Assembly: GCA_010909725.1 (NCBI GenBank)
Contig: JAACMV010000024.1
Location: forward strand, 930,001-994,000
DNA from: Picochlorum sp. 'celeri'
Lineage: Eukaryota > Chlorophyta > Trebouxiophyceae
Reading direction: 5' to 3'
DNA: 64,000 bases
Of the stretch, positions 50,957 through 61,627 are shown in pieces (within the stretch, counting starts at the first letter, position 1; each line of letters begins with the position of its first letter). The notes beneath the pieces were generated by a model that was not told the DNA's origin, made no database searches, and was given only the letters and a program-made list of their open reading frames with translations. The translations under genes were made by a program, and so were the position numbers.

Positions 50957-51417
50957 ACGCAAAATCTACAACAGACATGCACTCAATCAATCACTTGACG
51001 GGATTGATTGAGTTTCCTCCAGGTTATCCCCAGAGAAGCAAATACAGGCTGTTGTCAGGGCAGGTTGATACAGCAACCATATCCAATGACGCTTTTCTTC
51101 TTCTTCTCCTTCAAATAACGTTCAGTAAAAATTAAGTATCACCGATTGATTTGTTTTCAATTTTTCTGCCTGCCTTTTAATTCCTGAACATCGGAATTAA
51201 AAGTCCAGACCGTATTCCTGATGGCAGACGGACGAGCGTCAGACTGACCGACACGGGATGTGCACCGCGGCTTCATGGGACTTGAGAAACCGCGGACGCG
51301 TCAATTATCAGTTGACTGGTGGTTTTAGCACTTGTTTAGGGATGAAGGAGCCCTTATCATTACTATCGGGTTCTATTTCATGCACAATTAGCCTCAAATC
51401 CTTTGATTGTGCCCCTG
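50957..51417. promoter_or_regulatory. Divergent intergenic region, Ycf20-like / DUF1996
   Basis: 461 bp. Two CCGCGG-containing sites occur around 51265-51300. Open frames at 51258-51527 overlap the DUF1996 gene in another frame and look non-coding. Confidence 0.35.
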
Positions 51418-52885
51418 ATGATGCATGCAAATGCCCCACTTGGTGGGAGCTGGTGGTTGCAGGCGGCAGTTGTATTGCTGGTGCTTGGCACGAAGAACAA
51501 CGCCGTACGCGCATTCTGGACCGTTGATTGCGGTGTGGTAACGATTGAAAAGTCAGACCCAATTGTTTCTTTTGGGCAAACGTCTGCTCATGCGCATGTT
51601 GTTGCCGGGTCAAGCGGGTTTGGACCAGATGCAACAAATGCCATCCTCAGGGAGAATGGTGCGTCCTACTGAATGCCTCAATGTGACGAAATGTTGCTCA
51701 TATATACATGTTTGCACATATGTAGAGTATTGCACGTCTTGTGATGTGAAGCAAGACAAATCTGCCTACTGGACGCCCCAGTTGTATGTTGCTCCAGAGG
51801 AAGCGTCTGGGTTATTTGAGGATGAAATCAAGGCCACAGGGGGCGTGCCAGTGCCTCCAGTGAATGGCAACGCGTTTGTCGTGTACTACAAGCTTATTAC
51901 CGATAGAGGTGAGAAGTTTAACAATGACGATTCATGGGAGGAGATTGCTGCTTTTCCTGCAGACTTCAAGATGCTTGCATCAGAGGCTCTCATCAAGGAA
52001 AAAACCAAGACTGCCAGAAATGTGTTTGATAGGCCAGTCACATACAAGTGTTTGGGCTTTGGCGATCAGATGGATACTGCTGGTTTTCCTTCCGACCCAT
52101 CAAAATGTACAGGTGGTCTTCGAACGCAATTGACGTTCCCGTCATGCTGGGATGGAAAGAATTCAGACTCTGCAGACCATGTGGCTCATGTGTCATATCC
52201 AACTGGATCCTGGGCTGGGTCACCGTGTCCAGCATCACATCCTGTCAGAATTCCAACGCTTTTCTATGAGGTGATATACAATACGGCAAGCGTTAAAGAA
52301 TATTTTGACAAGGGATGGAAGCTTGTATATCCTGGAATGCCAAACCAGTTCACACAGGATGGAGGTGACCCACTGTTTCATGGAGACTTTATGAATGGAT
52401 GGGAGCAATCTTTTCTAAAAGATGCTTTGGCTCAGTGTGGTGTGACCCCATGTGGTTTAATCAAAAAACAGTTTTCTGGGTGCGTCAAAGAGAGTGCTCC
52501 AGTTCCAGTCTCGCCATCTCCACCACTACCACCAGTATTGTCATCACCACCTCCACCAGTATTGCCATCTCCACCTCCACCACCACCATCGCCCGTACCT
52601 TCACCAGCTGTACCAGAGGAAGGACCAATTGATAATTATCAGGGAGTCAGCAGTGATGGCACGGTGACTGTCTTCATGTCTGACACAAAGCAACTCGTGT
52701 CCATCAACATCACAGAAGATGCCTATTCTCAAGGAAAGAACAAACTTTCTGAGATCATCCAAGAAGCAATAAATGATGCTTATGATAAAGCCTCAGCTGG
52801 AATAAATGAAAAAATGATTGAGCTTGGCCGACTCGTAGGAGTGTCCCAGCCAATCCCAACAAGTGGAATTTGCATCAGCACATGA
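51418..52885 (+). CDS. Secreted DUF1996 protein with polyproline linker
   Basis: Exons 51418-51658 and 51726-52885 (67 bp, GTGCGT donor), 466 residues. A hydrophobic leader (LQAAVVLLVLG) precedes FWTVDCGVVTIEKSDPIVSFG, the DUF1996 start. SAHAHVVAGSSGF, CTSCDVKQDKSAYWTPQLY, FPSCWDGKNSD, HVSYPTG and HPVRIPTLFYEV are further hallmarks; the join falls just before CTSC. DUF1996 occurs in fungi and algae; function is unknown but secreted, wall-related roles are suspected. A linker of Ser-Pro and polyproline runs (about 310-350) recalls volvocine wall proteins. A final domain of about 100 residues is hydrophilic and helical. Confidence 0.85.
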
Positions 52886-53372
52886 TGACAAAGCATAATG
52901 AGACTATGCATCATTAGTATCATTTAGTCGTATCGTCTCTATCGTGTCTGGTGCCAAATACATAAAGAATAATCGCATTCGAGCCCGGTGGTGAAACACT
53001 GTGCTTGTTCTATTGCTATTCTTCTACAAGCCTAATGTCCCTGTACCAATAACAACAAAAAAAACTGTCGTGTACAATCATGTTGCTATATGTAATTTTA
53101 CATATTCTTTTCGTAATTGTCTCTTACCTACATCTACATTATTTTCGATGACTTGATAGGTCTAGAGTCCAATGGATGTTTTTAGATTTAGCATTCTCTT
53201 TCTATAGTCCTATAGTTGTTGTTCCAGATCTGGAATTCGTCATTCAAACTATTGAAACCAAGTAAGCCAAGCTTGATTCATTCTGAGATGCATGTATACA
53301 CGCCTGCTCGCATCCCATACTGCATTATTTATATCTAGGTGGATATTTATGATACAATAGACCGACACCAGG
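52886..53372. other. Intergenic region between DUF1996 and MDH genes
   Basis: 487 bp, A/T-rich, including TGTAA near 53090. No gene recognised. Confidence 0.35.
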
Positions 53373-54717
53373 ATGCACGCAGCCAATAATGATCTTCAAC
53401 GCCATGCAGCCCCTCCGACACGACGTATCGGAATCCTCTCTGCCCACGTGGATGACAATGCAGTAGGTTATAATAACACATATTCATGATTTATGTATGG
53501 GTTTGACCATATAACTGCGTTTTCGTGGATGCTGTTGAATTTTGCTCTGCTCTACTCTTTTGATGTGACATGTGTGAATATGCAGAAGAATTCAACACGC
53601 ACGAGAAGGAGCATCGACACAGAGCAACACACCACTCTTGAAACGAATAATGTGATTTCCTCTGGCATTCCTTCCAGGAGAGGATTTAAAGTCACAGTTC
53701 TCGGTGCTGCTGGAGGCATTGGGCAGCCTCTCTGTCTTTTGTTGAAACAGTACGTCTTGACCTGTATATACGTGCATCACATCCTCTCGTTTCCTATGAT
53801 CTCTCACCTAGTGACCTACGTTCTTTTTCAGAGATTGTTCCAATATGATTGATGAGCTGAGTCTGTATGATGTCGCAAATACTGCTGGGGTTGCTGCAGA
53901 TTTGTCCCATATCAGCACAAAGGCCAGAGTGACAAGCCATACTGGACCAGATCAGTTGAGCTCGGCACTCTATGGATCACACATTGTAATAATTCCTGCA
54001 GGAGTTCCTCGGAAACCGGGAATGTCAAGGGATGACTTGTTCAAAATAAATGCTGGAATAGTCAAGACATTACTCCAGGGTGTTGCATCCTATTGTCCAC
54101 AGGCATGGATTGCCATCATCTCAAACCCAGTCAACTCTACTGTACCAATCGCTGCTGAAGTATTAAAAAGAGAAGGGGTTCTCAACCCGCGGAAACTGTT
54201 TGGTGTCACCACGCTCGATGTTGTCAGAGCAACTACATTTATTGGTGATATTTTGGGTGTTGACCCAAAGGATGTGTCAGTGCCTGTTGTCGGCGGGCAT
54301 GCTGGTAAAACTATATTACCACTTTTATCGTCCTCATCACATTGTCTGGGTGGAGTATCAATGAGCGATAGAAAAGCTTTGATGGAAAGAATTCAGGATG
54401 CTGGCACAGAGGTTGTAAAAGCCAAAGCTGGAGCTGGTTCAGCAACACTATCCATGGCCTATGCAGCAGCCGAGTTTACAAAATCGTGTCTCAAAGCCAT
54501 GTCAGGGGAACAGGGTATTGTTGAATGCGCATATGTGATATCATCAGTCACAGATGTGCCATTCTTTTCCAGCCAACTCCGTCTCGGTGCACAGGGAATT
54601 GAACAGTATCTTCCCTTGCCCCGTATGTCTGAGATGGAACGAGAAAACTTTGAAGCAATGATCCCAGAACTCAGAGCTAGTATCAAAAAAGGCATCGATT
54701 TCGTTGCAAATTCATAA
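53373..54717 (+). CDS. NAD-malate dehydrogenase, probably peroxisomal (PTS2)
   Basis: Exons 53373-53462, 53586-53749 and 53832-54717 give 379 residues. Introns are 123 bp (GTAGGT) and 82 bp (GTACGT). Exon 1 encodes 30 residues containing RIGILSAHV (18-26), a PTS2-like nonapeptide comparable to RIARISAHL of glyoxysomal MDH. The core is complete: [37 protein letters not shown] (substrate Arg), [25 protein letters not shown] and the catalytic His in [15 protein letters not shown]. The peroxisomal form serves beta-oxidation and the glyoxylate cycle. An in-frame ATG inside intron 1 (53493) could open an isoform without PTS2. Confidence 0.9.
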
Positions 54718-54908
54718 TCTAAGCAACCTTTGTGATTGGGTTGACCATCAGTCATGAGTCATGAGATGAGAGATCTCCCACCTCATCCTTCTTTGGGTGA
54801 CGCAAGCTCCAAATCATTCAATATTGTATATTTAAATAATTTCAATACCTCTATGTGAGTATAGAGTGGCTATATACACCAGTACAAGTCCAACTGCCAC
54901 AGAAAACA

Positions 54909-55360
54909 ATGAGCAACGAAATCACTCCGTATGCGGTGGATGATTTGCTCAAGCCACTTTTATTGAAAGATTTGAGAATTCAATGCAGAGCAAGAGGGTT
55001 AAACCCAGGTGGTGGACGTGAAACTCTTTTTGAGAGATTGAAGGAAAACATGTTGAAGACGGGTAACACGTGCGTTTGATGGATATTGAGTTGCCTAGTT
55101 GCGTCTCTATGCGTATATTTCAGATTTCTAATGGATTAAAGGTATTCTATGTGATTTGTAGCGAGCTTGTGTCGGAGGCTGTTGGTCAAACTGCTGCCGC
55201 GGTTCCAGGTGAGACGCAAGGCGCACAGGCTGGCGATGAGACGCTGAAGAATAATTATGTTCGTCCAGAGGGTCAGAATGTGGGGAACTTTATCACAGAT
55301 AGGCCGAGCTCTCGGGTACTGGCTCCACCTGGTGGAGGTTCGAATATTTCATTGGGATGA
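54909..55360 (+). CDS. SAP-domain protein with a GNFITDRPSSRVLAPPGG-type tail
   Basis: Exons 54909-55069 and 55162-55360 (92 bp, GTGCGT donor), 119 residues. Exon 1 is a SAP motif: LLKPLLLKDLRIQCRARGLNPGGGRETLFERLKENM, a helix-turn-helix that binds DNA or RNA. Exon 2 ends NNYVRPEGQNVGNFITDRPSSRVLAPPGGGSNISLG, a short-peptide signature shared with HN1/Jupiter and SPIRAL1-like microtubule proteins. A donor at 55062 would break the frame of exon 2, so the GTGCGT site is used. The combined protein is conserved-looking but its role is unknown. Confidence 0.72.
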
Positions 55361-55397
55361 AACAAGTCCATGTATTTTTGTGTGTAACACTAGGTAC

Positions 55398-55402
55398 TGT
55401 AA
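55398..55402 (+). terminator. TGTAA poly(A) signal of the SAP gene
   Basis: TGTAA 38 nt after the stop; another copy lies at 55383. Confidence 0.5.
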
Positions 55403-55410
55403 TGATGATG

Positions 55411-57598
55411 TTACGATCCTGAACGGATCTCTGCCATTCTAGTTCCTTTCACAGGGCTCCATTTCTCATTCCACTCTGCACCTTTGCTTAACGGTGACCT
55501 TGGGGTTCCTAATTTTTGGCGAGGGGACTTTTTGATGGAGAGGGAGGCTGCAGCTTTGAAAGCTAATGCCTGCTCCTCGTCTTTCTTAAGAGCCTGTAGT
55601 CTCTCAGCTATTTCTTTCATGCTTGGGCGTAAGGCGGGATTATGGCGCCAGCATTCTCTAATGATGGAAGCGAGTGGTCCTGGGACTCCTCGTGGTAATG
55701 GTGGACGTCTTCTCTCAAGTCCGACAGCCATGACTATCTGCATGAGGTTGTTGCATTCCTCCCATGGCTGACGACCTGTGATACATTCCCATAAAATACA
55801 TCCGAACGCGTAGGCATCGCATTTATCATCCACTTTACCTCCAGAGAACTGCTCTGGTGCCATGTAACTTGCTGTTCCCAGGGCAGTTCCACCAGCTCCA
55901 TTTGAAAGCATAGTATTTGCCTCCATATTGACCGCAAGACCAAAGTCTGCGACAACTACTTTGCCGTTACTGCTCAGAAGAATGTTATGGGTCTTCAAAT
56001 CTCTGTGGACCAGACTTTCTCCATGACAAAATGCAATGGCAGATGCAATGTCTGTTGCAATGTTCAACAATGTTTTGTACTCCGGCCTGAGACATCGTTC
56101 GTGCAAAACAGAATATAAAGAACCCTCATCTGCTAGCTCAGTTATCAGACACAGATTTGGTGGCTCTAGGCATGCCGCAAGCACCTTGAGCACAGCGCCA
56201 TGTTGGGCCATGCCAGCCATGAAGGTCACCTCTTTGGTGAATGTATCAACCGCAGATTGGGAGACTTGTTTGGAGGGGTGAAGAATTTTCACAGCGACAA
56301 GAGATCCTCTCCATATGGCCTCATGGACAGCACCACATGCACCAGTACCAAGGAGCTTGATGAGCACGATTTCATTTTTGAACTGATCTGGATCCAACAG
56401 AATCAAATCTCCAAGTTTTGTGTCCTTTCTTGCAACTGGCTGCATCGCCTGTCCACCGTTCATCATCGCTGTGCTTTCTGAAACAGGCATAATTTCGGAT
56501 ACATCTTGAGGTCCTATTGATTGTGCGCTCATGAGCTTTTGTGGACCAATGCCAGTGCTCTCTGAAATGCTGTTATGCATTGCAATTTTGTGCTGATTAC
56601 TAACATCTGCCCGAGTATTCTTTGCAACTTGGAGTCTAAAGTCATCATGTGATCCACCAGTTGATACAGAACAGGGAAGATGCTGTTTCAACCCTAGTGC
56701 GTTGCCATGTTGCAGCATGCCTGAAGTTTTGAACGTTGAATCTCCAATATTAGTCACACTGAGTGGCGAGTTGACACCGGAACTCGTCTTCCTTGTTGCA
56801 CTAGGATTGAAGGACCAGCCTTCCTTTGAAATATCTCTGGACTTGACTGATTCAATGACTGTCAGATCAGTCACAGAGAGTGGTTTGACAATCTTGACAT
56901 GATCATTTGCTCCATTCGTATTCTTACGAGATACTGAACGTTTTCGTACTGTTGTACCTAGATTACTGACTCGTGGGCTTGAATAACTTGCTTTCCTAAA
57001 GACAGGCCCCGATGCTTTGAGGCTTGGCGCAGCTTTCAGCTTGAGATTCAGCTGCCTCCTGGCATCCCTGTTTCCTCCAGCTCTGTGATCATCATCATAC
57101 GCCATCGATTCGTTAATGAGAAGCTGCACGCTTTTATTCGACGCTGATATTTCCTGCAATATCTTATCATGCTCCTCTCGCAACTTTGTCGGACTCTCCA
57201 AGTCCACAGAGATTGGTGACTCTACAGGTGTCTTGAGTCCTTCATTGGCAGCTTTTTGTTTGGCCACTCGATTCCCTAAATATTCAGCAACCCATATCAA
57301 AGCCAAAAACGCAATCATACAGAGACTCAATCCCATAACAATGACAACTATCGCCTGATTCAATATTGACGTCTGCTGAAACGATTCGGATACAAAAGTG
57401 CCAGCCTTTGAGAAGAAGCCACCAACTCCAGCAGAAGAAACCTCTCCAGATGTCTGGCGGAGCAGCCTTCCTGATATTCTCGATTCAAACTCTGCATGAG
57501 AATATATATTTAAAGCGTGAGTTATTTCTAGTCCTATAGGCTGATACAGTGGCCTGTGTCTGATCACACGTGTAACTCTCTCGTATGTACGTACCCAT
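55411..57598 (-). CDS. Membrane-anchored TKL (Raf-like) protein kinase
   Basis: Exons 57595-57598 (ATG plus one base) and 55411-57491 give 694 residues; the 103 bp intron has a GTACGT donor. One membrane helix (AIVVIVMGLSLCMIAFLALIWV, about 55-76) is followed by a long Ser-rich cytoplasmic linker. The kinase (about 375-640) is complete: GTGACGAVHEA, VAVKIL, HRDLKTHNI, VADFGLAV, GTASYMAPEQF and WECITGRQPW, which is TKL/Raf type. The start is uncertain: the same frame is open without ATG to 57676 and reads VRLYGVSLLLATRM, like a signal peptide, so an upstream exon may exist. No ligand-binding domain is visible outside. Confidence 0.82.
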
Positions 57599-57901
57599 CC
57601 TGGTGGCCAACAGCAAACTGACACCGTACAGTCTCACAACACGGTAGCGTTTGAATGCCGACCTATTAAAACTCAATTAATTATAATTGGTACCTTAATA
57701 ATAAACACGCTCGTATTCATGCTCTTCATGGCCCTCGCGGGGGAAACACATGGAATTCAACAGGAAGGTTTGTACATCCGATGATTCAACAGAAAAAAGT
57801 CAACTGTCATTTGACTATACATTAATTTACACACAGAGCGACAAAATTATGCGCATTTTATACATTTGAGCATACATATACTATAATGGTGCATATATAC
57901 C
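57599..57901. other. 5' region of the kinase gene
   Basis: 303 bp. The kinase frame stays open to 57676 without an ATG. A possible further 5' exon (ATG region near 57720) could not be joined in phase. Confidence 0.35.
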
Positions 57902-59452
57902 TTATTGAACGACTAATCTCGGTATAAATGGCAGCTTTCTCTTTGCGCTGACTTTGGAAACCATGGGGGTAAAGGCAGGCATTGCATACCCATCCTGTGC
58001 ATCATGGTCTCCCTTGGTACAGGTTCCATCTTCAAGATTGCACACAGGAAGATCATGAGGACAGCAATGGACTTTATCCTCGCAGCAAGTTGCCTCTGGC
58101 AATGGACAGCATGCCCATGTGAAGCAATATCCAAAGTACTCTTGCATGCAACAGCATGTTGTATCTGGCGGGCACTCAGTCGTGGCGTCACAGTCAACAG
58201 GCTGTGGCTCTGGAGTTGGAGACGGTGCTGGGGGAGCTGGGGGTGGTTCTGGGGGGTTGGGTCCATCCTTGATGGGGTACGATGCCATCATGGCAACACC
58301 ACACTGCCCCTCATTCCCCAAGTTACGGCGAATCTTGATGAAACCATTCTCTCCCCATCCTGCACCCCACGAGTTTTTAATTTTCCAGTATGGCATGTCG
58401 CTGCCATTGACAGGGGCAACGCCATATCCTACCAAAAGGACCCCGTGATTCAAGTTGACTCCACATGCAGAGTCATCAAACACCCCTCCACCATACAACT
58501 GGAACGCTGGCTGATCAGCTTCAATCGCCACACTCACTGGTTGGTGAGCAACTGCCTTTTTCAAAGCAATTTCATCGTTTGGCGTCACATCTTCGTGCCC
58601 ATCGATTGTCACCACATGTCTATCCCTCCTTCCTGGGTCACATGTGCCCTCCTCAGCCTTGTAGGGATAACTCTCCTCCGTGTCAATACCTCCATTCTCC
58701 ACCACAAAATCAAATGCAAAATCCATCAAACCCCCTTTGCACCCATGATCCTTTGTCGTATCACAATCAATAAGCATCTGCTCTGACAACGACACCATCT
58801 CACCAGTCACCAAGGCATTCACACCCTCAATAGCACCAGTCGTAGAAAATGCCCAGCAACTTCCACACATTGCCTGATTTTTTACAGGACCAACAGCTCC
58901 CTTCTCTACCCAATCAATATACTCTGGAAGATCACTCTCATCCACATCATCATACCTATTCTGGCCCTTGTTTGATGTCTCCTTACGAACAAACCTGGTC
59001 TTCATCAACCCAAGCTCCTCCTTCCATTCATCATGAGTCAAATCAGCAAACGAATTCATACCAAGCCAGTGCGACTTTGACCCATCATTATACTCCATAA
59101 CATACCGAAGGTTCTCCATCCACACAGCAAACTTGGAGTCATACTCTTCCCTACTCCCATACTCTTTCGACGCCCCCTTCACCCACGCCTGAAACACATC
59201 CTTTGCATTCTCCTCAACATGCCCCTTCTCCATCCACACAAACTCTGGACTAGCCCCCCGCCCGAAACGAGCAAACCCCAATCCAAAAAGCCCTTGCTGT
59301 CCACCAGACACTAACACTGGAACATGCGTAGCTGTATTCTTCCCCTGCTCAACACCTCTGGATTCCACCATGGAGAACACACCAAGCAGCAGCAAACCAA
59401 CAGCCACAAGGCTGCCATTATAGTAGTGTCCAAGACTCCTGACGTGTTTCAT
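57902..59452 (-). CDS. RD21-like papain cysteine protease with granulin domain
   Basis: A 516-residue single-exon protein from the ATG at 59452. Signal peptide (LVAVGLLLLGVFSMVES), I29 propeptide inhibitor (YDSKFAVWMENLRYVMEYN, HWLGMNSFADLTHDEW), then the mature protease: LPEYIDWVEKGAVGPVKNQAMCGSCWAFSTTG (catalytic Cys), LNHGVLLVGYG (His) and KNSWGAGWGENGFIKI (Asn). A Pro-rich linker (PEPPPAPPAPSPTPEP) leads to a granulin domain (CPPDTTCCCMQEYFG..CCP..CCEDKVHCCPHD). This layout is the plant RD21 type, acting in vacuole or ER bodies. A 35-residue basic tail after granulin ends in VVQ. Confidence 0.93.
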   Translation of the reverse strand: MKHVRSLGHYYNGSLVAVGLLLLGVFSMVESRGVEQGKNTATHVPVLVSGGQQGLFGLGFARFGRGASPEFVWMEKGHVEENAKDVFQAWVKGASKEYGSREEYDSKFAVWMENLRYVMEYNDGSKSHWLGMNSFADLTHDEWKEELGLMKTRFVRKETSNKGQNRYDDVDESDLPEYIDWVEKGAVGPVKNQAMCGSCWAFSTTGAIEGVNALVTGEMVSLSEQMLIDCDTTKDHGCKGGLMDFAFDFVVENGGIDTEESYPYKAEEGTCDPGRRDRHVVTIDGHEDVTPNDEIALKKAVAHQPVSVAIEADQPAFQLYGGGVFDDSACGVNLNHGVLLVGYGVAPVNGSDMPYWKIKNSWGAGWGENGFIKIRRNLGNEGQCGVAMMASYPIKDGPNPPEPPPAPPAPSPTPEPQPVDCDATTECPPDTTCCCMQEYFGYCFTWACCPLPEATCCEDKVHCCPHDLPVCNLEDGTCTKGDHDAQDGYAMPAFTPMVSKVSAKRKLPFIPRLVVQ

Positions 59453-59901
59453 GGCTGACAAATCTCCTACTCTCTTCTGTTCAAAATGCACCACTCCTAC
59501 ATGCAATCTCTACTGTGTATTCAATTTTAATATACGAGTTTTAAGAGCTACGAGGTCGGTTGGCGAGTATTTAGGAGGGGTTTCCGGAATGCTCCCAGAA
59601 AGACCGAGATATTTTTAATCTATTTAATCTAGACATGGACACAGGTTCGGGAGACTGTCCCGGTGGTTGCCAAGTCGTTGGTCAGATTCCGATGCAGATA
59701 AACAAGGCTTGATGGACCATAGCAATGCTATAGAGTATAGCAGATAATTTTATTGTATTTGATTGTCTCTGTACTGTCGTGAGAGAAACGGTTGGTCGAT
59801 TGGAGGACGATCGTGAATCGACAGGGGACAGTCCATCGTCGCATTGATGGGATTTGAGTGCTAGATAGAGGTCATAGTTCGTTTTACTAGTAGTTAAAAG
59901 T
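59453..59901. promoter_or_regulatory. Divergent intergenic region, RD21-like / TPX2
   Basis: 449 bp. AACGGTT at 59787-59793, 109 bp upstream of the TPX2 ATG, matches the core of plant G2/M MSA elements. Confidence 0.4.
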
Positions 59902-61607
59902 ATGGAGGGCGGTGCAGGTTGTGAAAGAGGGCATGTGAATCAGTTGGGGTTGTGGGAGTATGACGCTCCTCGGTTTCACGACTTTGAGCAACCGTCTCCG
60001 TCGTATGGAGCGTGTAGTGTAGATGAATGGTTTGATACTTCTGCTACAAAGGGATTGATGAGTCCTGTTTCTGGAGGAGGCTCGCCGGATGGAGGTGATA
60101 GTGAAGGACAGAAAGGGGTGGAGAAGGAGAGTGACGTGACATCCAAGGCGACCAAGGAGAGAAAGGTGTTGGGGAATGTGACGAATACAATCAAGGTTGT
60201 CGATCCAGTTGTGGGGATGGGTCCTCAGAAGCATCATACGAGGAGTGTGGTTGAAACTAGAAATGTTTGTACATCTGTTGCCAAGACTGATGCGTGTCAA
60301 AAAAAAGCAGTACATGCTACACGATCTGTCAAGAGGGATGAAAAGCCTGTTGCATTGGTTGAGGCGAAAGAGGACGTTGAAGAAATGTATGTTCAGAAGA
60401 AGCAAGAGATGCCTGCGTTGCATAGGGAGGATGCAGCATCTAAAAAGAAGAAGCAGGATGCAGCAACACATAGGCCTGTGACACGGTCATGGACCGGGAA
60501 GCTGACCGTGCCAAAGAGTCCAATGTTGTTGTCTAGAATGCGAGGTACTGTGCACAAGAAAGTTATCAAATCTAGTGAAGAGCTGGAGATGGAAGAGATT
60601 GAGAGGAAGAGGAAGGAAGTGGCTGCGTTGAAAAAGAAGAATCAATGCCATAGGAATACGGGGTTGGAGCAGCCGCGGCAGCCTCAGAGTAAGCGAAAAC
60701 AGGTCACGGTGCCAAGAGAGCCCAATTTGAGGACATCAAAACGGATGAGGACTGTGGCTACTGTGCCAAAAGAAACTGTAGCACCTTCAGGTTTTACTGT
60801 TGGCAAGCCATCTACATCTAACAGGCAAATACGCGCTAGAAATGCACGTCCAGTGGCGAGGGATGAGTCTCGTCCGGTGACACGGTCACAGAATCGAAAG
60901 CTGACGCTGCCAAAGACGCCAAACTTTGCGACAAAGGGTAGGATACGGGCACCACGGTTTAAAACAACAGAGGAATTGGAATTAGAAGAGATTGAAAGGA
61001 ATAAATTCAAGGCCAAGCCATTGAATAGGAAGATTTTGGAGAAGAAGCAGAGTTCCAAGCCTGCGATCAAGTCAAAAAAGCCGGTTACTGTCCCGCAACC
61101 ATTTTCCTTTGCTACTGAAAAGAGGGCAGCCTCTGGTCATTCTAGAGGGTCTGCTGATATTTCATACCCCAAGCCTTTCATCTTTGGAGAAGGACCCGTG
61201 ACGAGAAGCAAAGCTAAAGTAGCCACGACAAAAAGCACTCAAAAAGCGGGCGTGTTGCCCAAGAGTCAACGGGAGAAGAAGAGCTCGACAGAGCCAGTTG
61301 TTACAGCGTCTATCGATGAGGGATTAGCACAGCCAAGAATTAGACAAGCAGCAAGGGGCTCACTGTTGCTAGGTGGTGCAATGCGGGTGATTAGAAGCCA
61401 AAACGATGATGACGAGCCCGAGGTGGAGCCTGCAGCCCAACAAGAATGCACTGCTGCTGATGGTGTGCATGACTTTATCAAGGTGAGTTTGGATGTTGTG
61501 TTTTAGTCAAATGAATCCTGTATTACATTTTTTGAGTTTTTGTGCCTTTGCAGAATCGAGGAGATGATGAGAAATCAACTCTACACAATCCACTATTCAG
61601 GATGTAA
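59902..61607 (+). CDS. TPX2: TPX2-like spindle assembly factor
   Basis: Exons 59902-61482 and 61554-61607 (71 bp, GTGAGT donor), 544 residues. The start LWEYDAPRFHDFEQP and DEWFD match the TPX2 N-terminus that activates Aurora A. Three basic repeats follow: PVTRSWTGKLTVPKSPMLLS, PVTRSQNRKLTLPKTPNFATKGR and SKKPVTVPQPFSFATEKRA, with the central KTTEELELEEIERNKFKAKPLNRKI block. These bind microtubules and importin alpha. The last exon adds 17 residues. The protein is highly basic and Lys-rich. It converges with KLHDC4 (20 bp between stops). Confidence 0.82.
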
Positions 61608-61627
61608 TGTATGCACATTTTAAAAAG

